A DNA stretch of 64,000 nucleotides from Holothuria scabra (Eukaryota > Echinodermata > Holothuroidea > Aspidochirotida > Holothuriidae): assembly GCA_037179385.1 (NCBI GenBank), contig CM074179.1, positions 36,109,905 to 36,173,904 of the forward strand, given 5' to 3'. The stretch's first letter is position 1; each line of letters begins with the position of its first letter. Positions 28,601-41,789 of this stretch are shown here, piece by piece. The notes under the pieces were generated by a model. The model worked only from the letters and a program-made list of their open reading frames with translations, did not search any database and had not been told where the DNA came from. Position numbers and translations under genes: made by a program.

Positions 28601-31600
28601 AATAAGAAGCAAGCCAAACCAAATTTGTTTTCCAAACAACCTGTTTACGTATTGTGAAAACTTCTTCCAAACCCGTGTTAAGAATGAGGAAAAGCTAAAC
28701 AATTTTTGTTTGGGTTTATCTTGTGTGAAGTATTCTCTTAAATAATTAAAAACGGAACATGACAAGAAATATCCATGATTTAAGATCCTAGATAATATTT
28801 AAAACCATGTATTACTTATATAAAACGTGCTGGAGATGTTGAAGCGCAAGCACGAGTAAAATCATCACCTCACTCACTATTGCTCATAAAAATGTTGACT
28901 CATCACATAAACTTACAGGCAAACAAGCCGTTTACTCAAGGACAGTGCCAGGAAGCTTTCACTTGGTAAATATTCCAACGGTAAGTGTGTTTATTTTAAT
29001 CCCAGAATGCAACCCTTTCCGCAAATATGATATTCAAGTCTCAATGTAGGCTCGTCTTGGCACGGCGTTTGGTGAGTTTTGAATGCAATCGTTTCGATTC
29101 TTTTATTTCTTCTATTTATCTGTTGTAAGGGAACCTTTCCAGCAGGTTTTATGTGTCCATTAAAGAAACCCGTTTTACTGCCTAAAGTTGCTGACTGATC
29201 CACTGCTGTAGAAATTTTGTTATCAATTTAATCCAACGAGAGCCCACAACCACAGGGGGCAAATAGGCTTTACTCGAAAATACTTTGACTGGACAACTGT
29301 GAGTCAGCAAAAACATTTGAATGCATTATCTGTCCGAAAAGTGTTTAGAATGTGGAAATTGTTGTGCAAATGTTTTGGTTATTGCTATCCTTAGTCGACA
29401 GAATGGAAATGCAGACTCATTTCTATAGTTCATTTTCGATATATTGGTATTACAACACAAAATACGTTGGTGGCTCGGCTTCATTTTGATCCAGTTCTGT
29501 CTCAAATTGTTCTCAAACTATTGAAATTTTCGCACTCTCTCACCCTCTCTCTCTTCGCGCTCCACACTTGGAAAATATTTAAGTAAAATATGCATCAACC
29601 GCTGGTCGCATATGTGACAATACTGTAATTTGGTAATATGTTCCAATTCTTGTTCAGTTAAGCGGTGGGTTACCTAGGGGAGTGGTATCTTAACACATAA
29701 TCACCAGGCTTATAAATTTAACAATTTTGGACAAGTCTTATCTAGTTTCAGCATTGTCCCATGCGTGGCCAGTGTTGGTGAATATTTTACCCAGCTGTTT
29801 GCAGAGTACACACTTTGTTTCAACGCTGTCCTTTTATCAACATCTTCTTGTAACAACGTTCGAAGAAGCACGGCAAGAAAAGTTAAAAGCTATGTCTAAA
29901 TCATCAGTTAGAAGACCCGCAACCAAAGGGAGTTTTGACGCTTACTATATCTGCATCCTCACCCCACCATCTTTCTCAACACAGATTTTTGTGCATGTGC
30001 ATGTTGAAATTCCCGAAAGTATATCAGGTATGGAAGAACTTATAGAAATAAGGTATGAGTTGTACGAGCTCTTTCCCTAGACCGGCAATGAGGACCAGCA
30101 GTTGACCACTCTCATGAAAAGATATCCTGGCTTCCCCGGTGGAAATTACTTACAACGAAATATTAGTTGATTAGTTCAAACATGAAACAATTTCAGGAAA
30201 GGGAAACTTTACAAAGAAGCAGTGATGATTTTATCTGCATTTAAGTGTAAACGTTCAGGGAAGCAACGCACATCAGAAAACGAACCAATACCTGTCTGTC
30301 CAAGTGACTGGGAAAGTGGGACCTCATCTAAACAGCTTTCCCTTTCCAACACGTTACTGGAAGCACGATAATAGCCCATACAACACATCTCTTTGTAGGT
30401 TGCAGATAATGGATGTATTGATGTTTACATACCCCAAAATTTCAAGTCCACGATTAAAATATTCTATCCCGCTCATGAGCAACCGTTTGTGTCTGACAAT
30501 AAGTCTAGGCTGGCTTCTTCGATAAGCTTCGTCACTGATCTCTGCAGTGTACAAAAATATTGAAACAACTGGTAACCTGTCACGTCTCTCTAACGGATGG
30601 CCAAACGTTATTTTTCTGCAGACTAAAACATTGACCTTATTCAGTAATTGACGTTGATGAGGTGAGAGGCATAGCTCGATTCCATTCTAATTGCAATCCT
30701 GAGAATCCGGTAAAGTTGCAACTTTAACAGTGGCCTTTTTCTTCTTACTAGTCTACCATATGAATACAAACATTGTGGTGTGTGCTAGGAAGAAAAAAAA
30801 ACTTTGCGAATGCGAAAAATTAATTACACTCAAATGAGATACCAATTTTTAAACAAACTAGTTAAAAAGTTTGTTACACCTTTATTAATAGGCTACTTAA
30901 ATGCATTTGAGAACGTGTTGATTACAGCGAATCATCCGTATCAGTAGATATCTGTATATAGATCTTCAGGTATGAGATACATGATGATTATTCATAAACC
31001 AAGGAAGCATACAAATAGCAATAAAATGTCTTTGTGTTATAAATTTTATACAATGAAAGCCACCGAGTGAAAATAGTTTGTATAGAAGTTCTTAATCTTT
31101 CTAGAAACCTCTAAAGTAAGTTTTGACAGTTTCAATTTCACCTTCTCTCACCATTGAACGTCTTATCCAAACAGTTCGAATTCTCCTGATCTGATTACTA
31201 AAGTTCTCCCACAACTGGCTAAAATTCTGTCCTAATACAGACACAATCTCAGTTGATGGCTTTAGGGTGAGAATACAGGACCCAAATGTATTATCGAAAC
31301 ACCCTCAGTGTAGTTCATGTTGTGTAAAATGAGCTTTGGTACTCTGCATTTTGTCAACTTGCTGTCAATCAAAGAGCTGTGACAATTGAGAATTTTTGTT
31401 GACCACTACAGAAATTGGTGTTTAGAGTCTTAGTTTTAGGCCTTCAAACTTTCCACTGACAAGTTAAAAACACATGAACAGGTTGATGCCATAATAAAAA
31501 ATTTTCGGCGTATTGTCCCTCATTAATAATCAGTTTGGCTTCTTTATAAGGTACCTGCAATAAATAAGAGTCAATTTGGAGTTTTTTCCTGATGCCCTTG

Positions 31601-34059
31601 AATTTGCATTGGATTCTGATGTATCGCTTTCAAAATATGAACAGGTAAAGTTGTCACATTTTCAACAAAAAATGAATTTGAAGCCAATGTGACATCACAT
31701 CCCCACATGAATGAACAGTCTTTGCCTTCCTAAAAGTTCATATTAACCAATTTTCTCCTCACCAGAAACGATTTGTGCTAAGTATATTCATCGTGACATC
31801 GAATCATTGGCATGCTGACCCTCCAATTACAAACCTACTTAAATCTTAAATGATGAAAGTAACTCAAAAAGAGTAAGTTACCGGAAACTTTTTAAATGTA
31901 AATGAGATAGATTTGCGTCAAATAGAGTGAGGCTTTTCAATTCATCCAGATAACCGAGAGTATCACTTGGCTGGTGTATCTTTAAGTTGATAACATGGTA
32001 AAGAATTGTGAGGGACTATTTAGGAGGAACGGCACCATGAGTTAACGGGAAGAGCAAGGAAATGTGAGCATAAAAATTCTTCCCAGCTCGCTTGAAAGGG
32101 ATTACCCAACACACTGAACTATTGGTTCCATTTTAAAATGCAGGTAAGAGTCAGCTTAGACGGAAAATGCAATCATCTTAATTTGGATTAAAATTGTCTG
32201 GGTAGTGGCCAGTTGTTGTTTATGTTTTTTGTTTCTTTGAGAAACATATTAAATTATTTTTCTGGCCATGCATGGAATTTAGGAGAGTAAATTATAAGCT
32301 TACTAATTTAAAAAGACAACCATAAAATCCTAAAGTATCTTAAACTTAAGGATAATTGGAAGCGACATATTCAGAAACATGTGGTATCTGAAGATACTTT
32401 CAAAGTTAGTTACTTTTGCCCGATAAGTGTTTGTTTCCTGTTTTTTGAAATATATGGTTCCCACTCGTTCTGCTGTACGTGGATGACACTGAAATTTTAG
32501 GGCGAAACACGGTTTTCTTATATCTATATAACAAATAGAAACGCTCATCAGCTTGTCCTTCATCATTTGCTTTTTCGGGTCCGACCGCCAAATGTGTGAA
32601 TGCGTTCCCTGTACAAGCCAATAAGAGGCCTACCCACCACTTATAAATATTTTCTTTTTTCAGAAAGGGTACTGTATTCTTTATGAGAAAAGTTACATGT
32701 AAAAGGCTGACTTGGAATAATAAAATTGAATGTCATTGTTCATACCATTTGTTATTCATAAAAATCAGTATGGTAGATAAATCAACATTTTCGCCATTTA
32801 TTACAAAAAGAGTTTAGTTACTGCTGATCATTAAAGGTGATGATATTCCTTAAAAATTGAATTGCACAAGAAGATTTTTTCTTTACTATGAGGCAACCAC
32901 AGGAGTTTTGTCCTGGGTAATATGATGTTACAACAAATAAGTTTGATTATACACAAGGGGAAATCCTTAACTTGGTGACTTTGCATGTTTGAAACATGAC
33001 AGCAGAAAAGCAATGGACGTTTTATTAACATGCAATGAATAACAAACAATGTGTATTTGATTCATATTTCCTCCAAAATGATTCCCTGAATTGACGGTTA
33101 TTATTTGAGAAGTCCTGGACTCAAAATGGGAGTTTAATTCCGAGCTGCAACTTTATTTTATTTATTTGTCAAGGTTGCCTCCACTGGACAAATTTTGTTG
33201 CAGAAATGTCTACAAAACGATATGGCTACTTTCTTCAAAATATAATTGATTACTAAAACTTAACATTTGATGGCAGATGTTTGAAAAGTCTTACGGGTTC
33301 ATGTTTGACCTTTACATTGAAGTGGAACAGTTAGCCAAAATTTGAAAATTAAATAGGACTTGACCAATGTATTCAGTACGTTCATTAAAGCGAGTCGAGC
33401 TCTGATCGGATTTGTATGAGGTTTGGGGCGTTGAAAGTAGCTACGGACATTGAATGAAGCGTTTTGCTTCAAACTCTTACACACACACGTGGAAAAGAGA
33501 GAGCGATATGGAAAAAAAGTAAATACAAAATAAAAATAAAAAAAAAGCATCATATTGAAAACGTTTGGTTGCTATTTTGGGAATCAAATTTAACGATTGA
33601 AAATGTATTCAATAGAAATTCATAACTGTTTTGAAGTTCTCTGCAGAGAATGACTTGTCATATTTCACTTTCACTCACGTCACGGCTAGGTCTTGCGCTA
33701 AATTGGCTAAATAAAACACCTCGATAGACTTTACCTATTATATTAATTCTAACAGTATAGATACGTCAACGATTTTTGTGATTGACAGGTAAAGCAAGCC
33801 ATTAACTTCAAATGAAATGAAAGTGTGAATTCTTTTGAAGGAATCTTTAACAAATTTTATCATATCAGTGGATATCTGTGGTCACTAGTCAGGAGGGGTG
33901 ACCATGTTAACCCGGTGAAAACTTCCTTTCCTCCCTTCATGTTCCCAAAGGCTTTTAATATTATTGGAGGTCCAGAGTTATTCATTTTTTTTTCTTTTTT
34001 CTTTTATTTTTTTTAATAAAAGTCTTATATGAAGTTTGGCCGTACTAGAATAGGTCGCA
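25631..34059. other. long stretch without a supported gene
   Basis: T-tract at 26241-26260. Plus-strand open stretches at 27502-27692 (good acceptor CCTTTAG, phase 1, no Ig cysteines) and 29727-30080 (coding-like middle, TTFEEARQEKLKAM) have no homology I can name. The word TTTCACTTTCACTCACG at about 33665-33681 recurs in the duplicated blocks at 42.5, 48.2 and 62.8 kb. Any downstream exons of the plus-strand Ig gene would have to be here. Confidence 0.5.
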
Positions 34060-34340
34060 TATCATTTCGGAAACTGGTGATCATTTTCCCCCACATAAAT
34101 AATTCTCTCCGAAAGACTATCTACGTGGAATGCCACCATTAGTTGATGCTGAGAAAGTTTTGAAAAATTGCAACCCTTCAGACGGCCGCAAATGGCAACC
34201 CCGGGCTTATGAGGAGAATTTAAACAGTCGTTACTTTGAGATTTCGTTTGCAATAACATGCTCATTTTTATTAAAATGAGCAAATCAGACCTCAAAATGA
34301 TCAGAAAATTACCACATTAAAATTAATCACGCCTACATAC
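34060..34340. repeat. dispersed repeat, copy 1 (related to 53.1-53.5 kb)
   Basis: Shares in order TGCCACCATTAGTTG, then AAAATT and CCCTTCAGACGGCC, GAGAATTTAAACA, TTTGCAATA and ATTACCACAT with the sequence at 53145-53540. The identity is moderate, so this is an old dispersed family of unknown class. Confidence 0.5.
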
Positions 34341-37183
34341 AACCTGCATAATCTGGCAATTGACACCATCAAAGCATTCTTGCAAGCTTCACCCGAATTT
34401 TCTACCATTTCAGGCAAAGTGTTGTCAAAGACTATGTATGCAGGCTGAAGAATAATTTTTTTAAATAGCCCGAATGAGGTGCGATTTTTGTAATCGTACT
34501 GATTTCCATGAAAATTTTATTGTGGCTATAAGGCCTATTGTTTTGTTTTGTTCAGACATTTTTTTGAAACAGAGGGATCGAGGAACTGGTAGGAGTTTTC
34601 AGAGTTATTAAAAACATGTCAGAGTTTTTGAAGACTCAAAATATGGCTGCCCGATATTTCCCAGGACTTGCTCAAAATTCAAGTACGGTGGAAATTCCCT
34701 TAGTTGATTTTGAATCGTGGGCGACAATAACTACTGATTCGCTAATTTCTACCAATTAATCAGTCAACGTGTTAACTTTTTTCCCTCGTTCGGATAGCTA
34801 TCAGAAGCATCCGGAAAAACAGCAGCCTCCGTGAAGAAGTGTTGTACGAAGACCATTAGGTTCAGAAAACAGTATGGAGGTTCAGTAAGAACAATAACAT
34901 TGAGACGTATGAACATGCATAAAAACAGGCAGTTAACGAAACGACATCAGACAATAGTGTAGCGAACGCAGACGTGAAAAGGTTGTCTGCGGAGCAACCT
35001 ATGCAGATGGCGCTACCTCAGAAATCTTAACACGTACTTCATATACACTATATAAAGTGTCTGAAGCCTGTGTATTTGATTTACAGGAAAAATTATTAGT
35101 CATGGGAAGATCTCTTGATCTCACGGCTATACTTTAGTACTGATCTTTAACACTGAGCTGCGACAACGCACATACTCGAATACGGTGATACCATAGAAAG
35201 GTACGCGGTTGCAACGGTGTGGGCATCGAGGTAGCCCTAACTGCAGAAAAATGTCAAGTCTTTCGTAGTAACGTTGTGCTTAATACAAGAAAATCTGTCA
35301 ATAATGTAAGCCATTTTCTTTCGTTTCAACTGAGGCCAAGCGCTTGGGTATGCTGTCACATACATCGCTTCTCAGCCAAATCAGTAAAAGAATAGAGTAC
35401 ACTGAAGGCACTGCCAAACGTTTCAACAGATTTGAGGCTCAGAAGCAGAGACAGTTTGAAGAGTAGGCCTAGCTTTTTTCTGCCTCAGCTTGTAATCCTA
35501 CTCGCTCCATTGCAAGCGAGTTTTATGTAGACATGTACATACGATAGCAGTATACAACACAGTGTATAACGTGTGTCACACAACAGTGAAAAGGGCACGG
35601 TTTGTAGCGAGGCAACAGTTCACTATGTTGGCTACACCCCTTACCAACGAAGACGACATATGCATTCTTTATCATGAAGTTATTTTTGACTCGTACAAGA
35701 GAGGAACCTGCCCTTAGCTCATTTGAAAAATTTGAAGTACCTTACAAGAAAAAGATAGATCATGTCAGGCATTTTTTGTTTTCGGTGTTCAAATCAATAG
35801 AATAATACAATCACAATGAATGCACACGCACGATTAAATCCAGTGAACTTGACATAATCCAAGGTTGCTGCCATAATTTTCAACTATTATAGGTACCAAA
35901 TTTGCAAAGTAACTAATGTGCTTTCAGAAAATGTACACGAGATTGGCTAGAAAGTTGGAAAGCTATTGTATTGTATTGAATTTGCTATTCGTGAGTACAT
36001 GTACTGCATTTTAGAGGTAAAACTATTCTACAATTGGACTGTTCCTGTAGCTTATAAGTCTGAAAGTAGCGTGCTTATAGAATGATACTGAACAAGGTAT
36101 TGGAACTTCGGGTGTAACGTTAGATTAGGCTTTAATTTATATGCATGCTCCTATTGCATGGTTACCGTTAAATGCACGCAGACTAGAGTGTAACAACGCA
36201 ACTGCATAAGTCGTCGTAATTAGCCGATTACGAGAAGCTATTTCTGAAAGGATCTTAAAAAAAGTGATGATTGATTTTTGTTTTTATACTATAAACATGG
36301 TAAAAAAGTATTCAGCACTCAGAAAGAACGATTCAAATATTTATGGTATATGGTATAAAATTATTCTTTTTATCAAACTCATTTATTAAACCATTTGTTG
36401 AAGAGTGATTGTTATTGTGACCTCAGTAGAACTGAAATCTTAAGCCATGATACATTTGTTCAACGAATAAAGTACAATAATCAGTTTGTTTGTTACTTTG
36501 CTCTTCGCTTCAGCAAGAGTATTTATGAGAAGAGGACCTCTTACCATTGGGTTAGATAAACAATGCCTGTTTTTTACATTGTTCGAATATTACCGGAAGC
36601 AAAACTCTTTGGAAAGGTCAAAATTAACTTTTCATAAAGAAAATCAGATAATGCACCGTTTCGTTTTCGCATGAGAAGTTCAAGGCACTGACACGTAATA
36701 GTATAACTTCGGGAGACCAAACAGGTAAGGATTTAGAATACTTCAAGAGGTATCCAGTGGATTTCTACTAGCTTCAGTAGGTCTTCTTACTATCTTATGG
36801 AACGCATATGACACTTACTAACTGACAAAGTAAACAATTTCGTTTTACTCTATTACAAATAAATTGTGCTCAAGGTAGCTGAATTCTTACCCACCGTCGA
36901 ATAGGCCTACTACAATTCTACATTTCAACCTGCATTTATTTTAGAACGAAACTTTCCCAACTACAAATCATGACATGAGTGTTCCCATGTTTCGAAGTGA
37001 ACCATCCGATTTGTTCTATGGTCAATGCAGGTGCAGGCGAATTACTATATAGAAGTGATCAGAACTGTTTGATAAAAGAAAAATAGGTCTTCGTTAAATT
37101 ATTCTGTTCAAACTTTCATTCGAACGTTTTTAAAGTCAACTTAAACAATGAGGACCAAAAAACCTATCCGCAAGGCAAAAATT
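34341..37183. other. no gene or named repeat recognised
   Basis: AT-rich sequence with only short frames on both strands. No convincing splice pairs, RNA gene or inverted repeat seen. Confidence 0.5.
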
Positions 37184-37420
37184 ATATTTCATTTATTCAG
37201 GTTGACTTTGAACCCTAAGTCATTGTCACTTACTATTCCACAACTGAAAGCTAAGTACTACCCATAATGGCCTAATCAAATCAGTCTGTGCCACTGTGTT
37301 TATCACATATGATAAATGATACAGTTTGCAACTCAAAAGCTAGCATATTACCCATTGCTTTTACCGCTGTCTAAGTAACATTCAACGAAGGTTCAAAGTC
37401 AACCTGTGTAAATGAAATAT
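37184..37420. mobile_element. MITE-like inverted-repeat element, about 237 bp
   Basis: The left end (37184-37216, ATATTTCATTTATTCAGG then TTGACTTTGAACCC) matches the reverse complement of the right end (37388-37420) at about 30 of 33 positions. About 170 bp lie between the arms. The size, near-perfect arms and lack of an open frame suit a non-autonomous DNA transposon. A transcribed hairpin is a second possibility. No clear target-site duplication is seen. Confidence 0.55.
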
Positions 37421-38660
37421 TTGAACAAGGAGATAACTAATCGAAGTATTAGTTTCATTTTAGCAAGGAAACTGGCGCGAATGTAGAGTATGCAGTTAAC
37501 ATATGATGCAGGTTTGTAGTATTGAAGGTTGCGGCGCAGGTTGTAAGTGTTTATCATACGTATATTCTGCATATAAGTTGGCAAGATGTTATGCAGGTGC
37601 ATATTGTGTTTCAATAGCAGTTTATATTAGTCAAGAAATTAATTTGATTCAGTGTATCCGTTACCACCTACTTTTTCGCTTCATGGTACATCATTTGAAT
37701 ACATTCTGTTTGCAAGTCAATATCGGGGTTCACCCACTTTTCAAAGATTTCCTTTGTCAAAGAGATATCGTTAATCATTTGGGTCTCTTTTTCGTAAGTT
37801 ACTAAGGGGCTGAATAAGGTTCGTTGTCCATATTGGCCTTTATGCCTAAAAGAGCATTGGAAGAGCTATGCTTTTACTGATACTGATAATAAAGTTAAAG
37901 GATTTGCTCTATTCATAAAAGCCAGTTATTTATGTCAAAAATAAAGTTAATTATCTTCGGTTAATAGCTCTTTATAAGTAATAAATCTAAGGAGTGGGTG
38001 TCATTCACAACTAAAAATGGGGTTCGTGGCATTGTGATATCGAGTGCATTCTTAATTCTTTATAAAAAAGACCGCTTTTTAAAATAAAATGTAATGATTA
38101 GATACTTCTATTGGTAATCCAGTCATGTGTCTCAAAGTATTTAAAAATAGTTGTTTGATTGATGGAATTATAAATTTGTTACATTGGTGGAGTTTCAGGT
38201 ATTCTATAAGGGCATGCGGTGATGTTTTAAACTCTTGTGTGGTAAATCCATTGATGCTCTGTTATCAAAGCAACTCAAGACATTGACAATGGCGTCCAAA
38301 TTTTTATTACTTAATGTTACGGTCCCTTGTCAGGCATTGGAATTAATAATAAAAGATAAAAAACGAACGAATGAATGTTTACGATCCGTGGGAAACATTC
38401 TAGCTTATAAGGGTAAAATTTCCTGGCGTTTGTATACATTGTATTTAAATATTAAACTGGGGTTATAATGGGTTATAATGTTATTCAAACAAATTAAATA
38501 TATTTCATTTCATTTTGCAATCTTTGCTGATATTATCACAAGGAAGGCATTTGTTACCTACAAACGATTCTGTTATGATTGTAAAATATGGTTTTATAAC
38601 TCCATAAGTTTAAGCTTCATTTTAAAGTGTACCCTAAATCCCCATCCAAAGTTTCAAGGT
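37421..38660. other. no gene recognised
   Basis: AT-rich. Plus-strand frames at 37503-37805 and 38235-38468 lack support from splice sites or known motifs. Confidence 0.5.
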
Positions 38661-38859
38661 AGCCTATAAAGTGTGTACCATGGGGGTAAGGATTGGTGGT
38701 ATCACGAACGGTGGCAGGGTACATTAACCTCCCCGTTAAAATCTCCCAGATGCCACCCAACTCCTGAACTAACTATTTTGCCATTAGATAAGTTAAAACG
38801 TCAGAGCTTTCTGGGGAACCCGGCCCACCGACGCTTTGGTACTGAAACCATCAGGGATT

Positions 38860-39030
38860 ATTAAGGAACCCCTTGACCTCAACAGTGAAACTGCGTTCTG
38901 CTTGCGGTTTCGTGCTTCTTGTGGTAATCTTCCTGACGTTTTAACAGGCACGAAATCTAAACAAAACCGCAGGTTACTATACACATTATTCAACAGCGAA
39001 AAAGGGAAGTCTTTGTTACTCTTACCGAAG
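38860..39030 (+). pseudogene. coding-like repeat fragment (copy 1)
   Basis: Reads KEPLDLNSETAFCLRFRA, then GNLPDVLTGT and LLYTLFNSEKGK. The same pattern (FRFHANRKNRPDILRT, ending KKLYTS) appears at 39942-40085. Two diverged copies that stay similar at protein level suggest pieces of a transposon or other repeated protein gene, family unknown. No catalytic motif is visible. Confidence 0.3.
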
Positions 39031-39234
39031 TAAACATTAAACTGGTAAACACAAACCCCAGCACCCACAGACCAACTCAAATACAACGCCCCGCACGTTA
39101 CCCGATCGATCTGACGACTATTGATCGGGGCTCAATACGAGGAATGGAAAACATGCCAGTGAGCCGCAACTTGAAAAGAATATCGCCCGAGTTTAGAGTA
39201 TTCGTCCAACGGCAACAAAATGCCCGAAGCAACT

Positions 39235-39276
39235 CCAACCCCCCCCCCCCCCCGCCCCCCAAAAAAAAGAAAAAAT
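39235..39276. repeat. poly(C)/poly(A) tract
   Basis: CCAACCCCC... followed by an A-rich run. A matching arrangement (C-run, then A-run, after a glutamine-codon-like CAA/CAG-rich stretch) occurs at 40692-40743, so the two flanking regions may be copies of one repeat. Confidence 0.8.
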
Positions 39277-39299
39277 TCTCAATGGGCATACATGTACAC

Positions 39300-39430
39300 C
39301 TTGCCCATGGATTCCCGGAGGTATCTGTTACCTTATAATCCCAATGTTTTAACAAACGCCACAACTGGATGCAGTTTGAAGTCCTCCCTACAATCCCCAG
39401 AAGGTTTCCTTTACGACACAATTGACTCCT
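39300..39430 (+). repeat. repeat shared with 50.5-50.64 kb
   Basis: The translated pattern CFNKRHNWMQFEV, ending RRFPLRHN, is echoed at 50554-50640 by CLNKLHNRMQYNI, ending LTFPLRQW. DNA similarity is also visible, including GTTTCCTTT near the end. It is probably a fragment of an unidentified repeated coding element. Confidence 0.35.
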
Positions 39431-39941
39431 TCACTTTTTTAATTGTGGCACCACTAGTACGGTAGTTGATTTAATCCTCAAACTGGTCTTTCTCAAGAGA
39501 GTGAAAACCACTTATATAGGGTTAAAATTGAGAACAAATATAAATTTGAAGTGAATACATTTTAATTACAAAAGACTGTGTTCCTCTTTTAGAATGAATA
39601 TTCTCTGACAGGTTTAGCTTTAGATGTGTCAGTAAGTCCTTTCTTTTTGGTCAAGAGAGTGTATATCTGTAACAAAGTAGGTCACAAGCAAACTATAAAA
39701 CCCTAGATTGCAATTATTGTAACAAGCCGATGAGTGTCTGAACCATCATCTTCTCCAAACATCGGAAGACCGTGAAGCACATGATTATACATTCACCAAA
39801 TCCATCTATAGGCCTATTTTGAAACTTAATCCAAACTCTGTGTGCCCATGCCCATGTTTATGGACTGAAAGAAAATTAAGGAACAGGACTTAGCAAAATA
39901 AAAAGGAAATTCTTGACCCCATAAAATTGTTCTATGGTAGC

Positions 39942-40085
39942 AAGTGGTCCCCAATAGAACAACTCCCGTTAAGCTTTCGGTTTCACGCTAATCGCAAGAA
40001 TCGCCCTGACATTTTACGGACACTAAAAACTAACAAGACCCTGTCGGATTACAAACACAATGCCAAAAAACTATACACATCATGA
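39942..40085 (+). pseudogene. coding-like repeat fragment (copy 2)
   Basis: Open for 47 codons before a TGA: KWSPIEQLPLSFRFHANR, then NRPDILRTLKTNK and KKLYTS. Similar to the fragment at 38860-39030. No start codon context or upstream exon found, so it is treated as a remnant. Confidence 0.3.
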
Positions 40086-40979
40086 AACAACGACCTTAAA
40101 GAGCGGATGACATGATTTAGCTGAAAGAATTGCTGTTTAGCCATAGATCGACTAGATTGCTGGAACCAAAAATTCAAACTGATAAGCCTAACATGAATAA
40201 GATCGACAGCTGGAGTGAATAAGACAACATTCTTCTTTTGATTAATTGGGAGTGAGAATTTCAGATTTTTATTGATATATTTTTGGCTTTATACTGGGAC
40301 ATTCTTCAAATATAATTCAGAAACTATTTAGCCAGTACCGGTCTCATGCTACGCAATCTGTGAGCAAAATGTTACTTAAAGTAGCATTCTAATACACAAC
40401 CTGTGAAGTTGGGTCCCTGTTATGATTTCATTCTTGGTTCAATGCACCCTTACATCTTTTACATTTTTCAGCCGTTGTGCTGAAAGGGGTACCATTTCAC
40501 TCGATCATTTCTCTTTTGGGGGCAGAATTTTTAAAAATAAATGCTTTTTTGTTGATAGATAGTGTCAGAGAATGACTCCAAATCGTTGTCATTGAGTCAT
40601 TTCATGGGCTATTTACGATTCTTTATTACTGTCACCGCAGTCCAAGAACAAACCAGTAGATCTGAACCCCAACAAGAACAACAGAAAAACAGACCACCAC
40701 CCCCCCCCCCCCCCAAAAAAAAAAAAAGAAAAAAAAAAAAAAACGTCTTTCCGTTACTCAACCTGTCGGAAGACTTTTGTTTGGTACTCAGCATAAGCAA
40801 TGAAATAAGCCGCCTCGACTTGGTTGTACATACACTTAATACATTTGCAGGTGTAATTTTTGAACTTTAACCACAATATATAGTGCCCATGTCCATGTTT
40901 AAAAACTGGAAAAGTAATAAAAACGGAATTTTATATTTCAATAACGGATAATGAAGGGAATTCTTTAAAAAAAAAAACG

Positions 40980-41450
40980 TGATCTGCAAAACAGCACATT
41001 TGGCGCCATCTTGAAAACACCGCAGTGATAATTATGTTGATGAAAATTCAAAGACCTGAATAACACTAATACAATTACATTTGAGAGAGTCAGCATACCT
41101 GTTAATCGAAATAAAGTACTGTTGAATAATTCCAGTTATTCAGTCTGTTAGGGTAAACTTTCAAAAGATCCACATGACATAATTAATAAATGGTGTGAAA
41201 ATTTGTAGATGTCCCTCTTTTCTGCTTTACGTCGTAGTCGCTAAATTATATCCGACGTTACATTGCGAGCGATTATGTATGAAGAGTGTCCCGATTTATC
41301 ATTTGGCAGGGAAAGGTTGTTTACTCAAGACAGTCTGTAATATCAAAGTCCATGATTGAATTATTTAATTTACTTATTAACAACTTAGTGTGCTCGATAA
41401 AAAATCGTTTTGCAATAAGGTCGATGCATATTGTTCATATCTTACTGTGT
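40980..41450. repeat. duplicated block A1 (partner 51900-52400)
   Basis: Shares in order GGCGCCATCTTGAAAA, GTGATAATTATGT, TACCTGTT, CTGTTGAAT, CCAGT.ATTCA.TCTGT, CATTTGGCAG, GGTTGTTTACT, ATCAAAGTCCATG and GTGTGCT with 51900-52400. The extent and order point to segmental duplication. No open frame is conserved between the copies. Confidence 0.6.
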
Positions 41451-41460
41451 GTGTTTGCTT

Positions 41461-41494
41461 GTGTGTGTGTGTGTGTGTGTGTTTTTTTTTTTTT
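41461..41494. repeat. (GT)n followed by poly(T)
   Basis: Eleven GT dinucleotides followed by a T-run. It lies inside the first duplicated block and is absent from its partner at 52.4 kb, so it arose after the duplication. Confidence 0.9.
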
Positions 41495-41789
41495 AGTTAT
41501 GAGGCACACTTATATGGTAACTCTGAGATCAATATAGGTGTGAAGAACATCATTATTAAAGACGTCAAAATAAATTTCTTGAATGATTGTAGGAAGCTTT
41601 TAAGAAAAACAGTATGCCTGTTTTCCTTAATAGCTTGTTATTACGTTGTCATTCTTTTAAAGGTTCTGCCTGTATCCACAAACAGGTCCACCTGTAGTAC
41701 AATTTTCAGATATTCCTATGTAAGGAGGTATTATTTAAATACCGCCTATTTGAATTCCATATATCATTGTTAGTTGTTGTTCGTAAATC

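Noticed and set aside
29727..30080. 117-codon plus-strand frame with a coding-like middle
   Set aside because: No recognised domain, no splice sites, and the 5' half looks like random hydrophobic sequence.
30354..30554. 66-codon minus-strand frame (MYTAEISDEAYRR...)
   Set aside because: Short, with the opposite strand also open and no supporting exon or homology.
40562..40870. Frame with a run of prolines and lysines
   Set aside because: Produced by translating a C-tract followed by an A-tract. The complementary G/F-rich frame is the same artefact.
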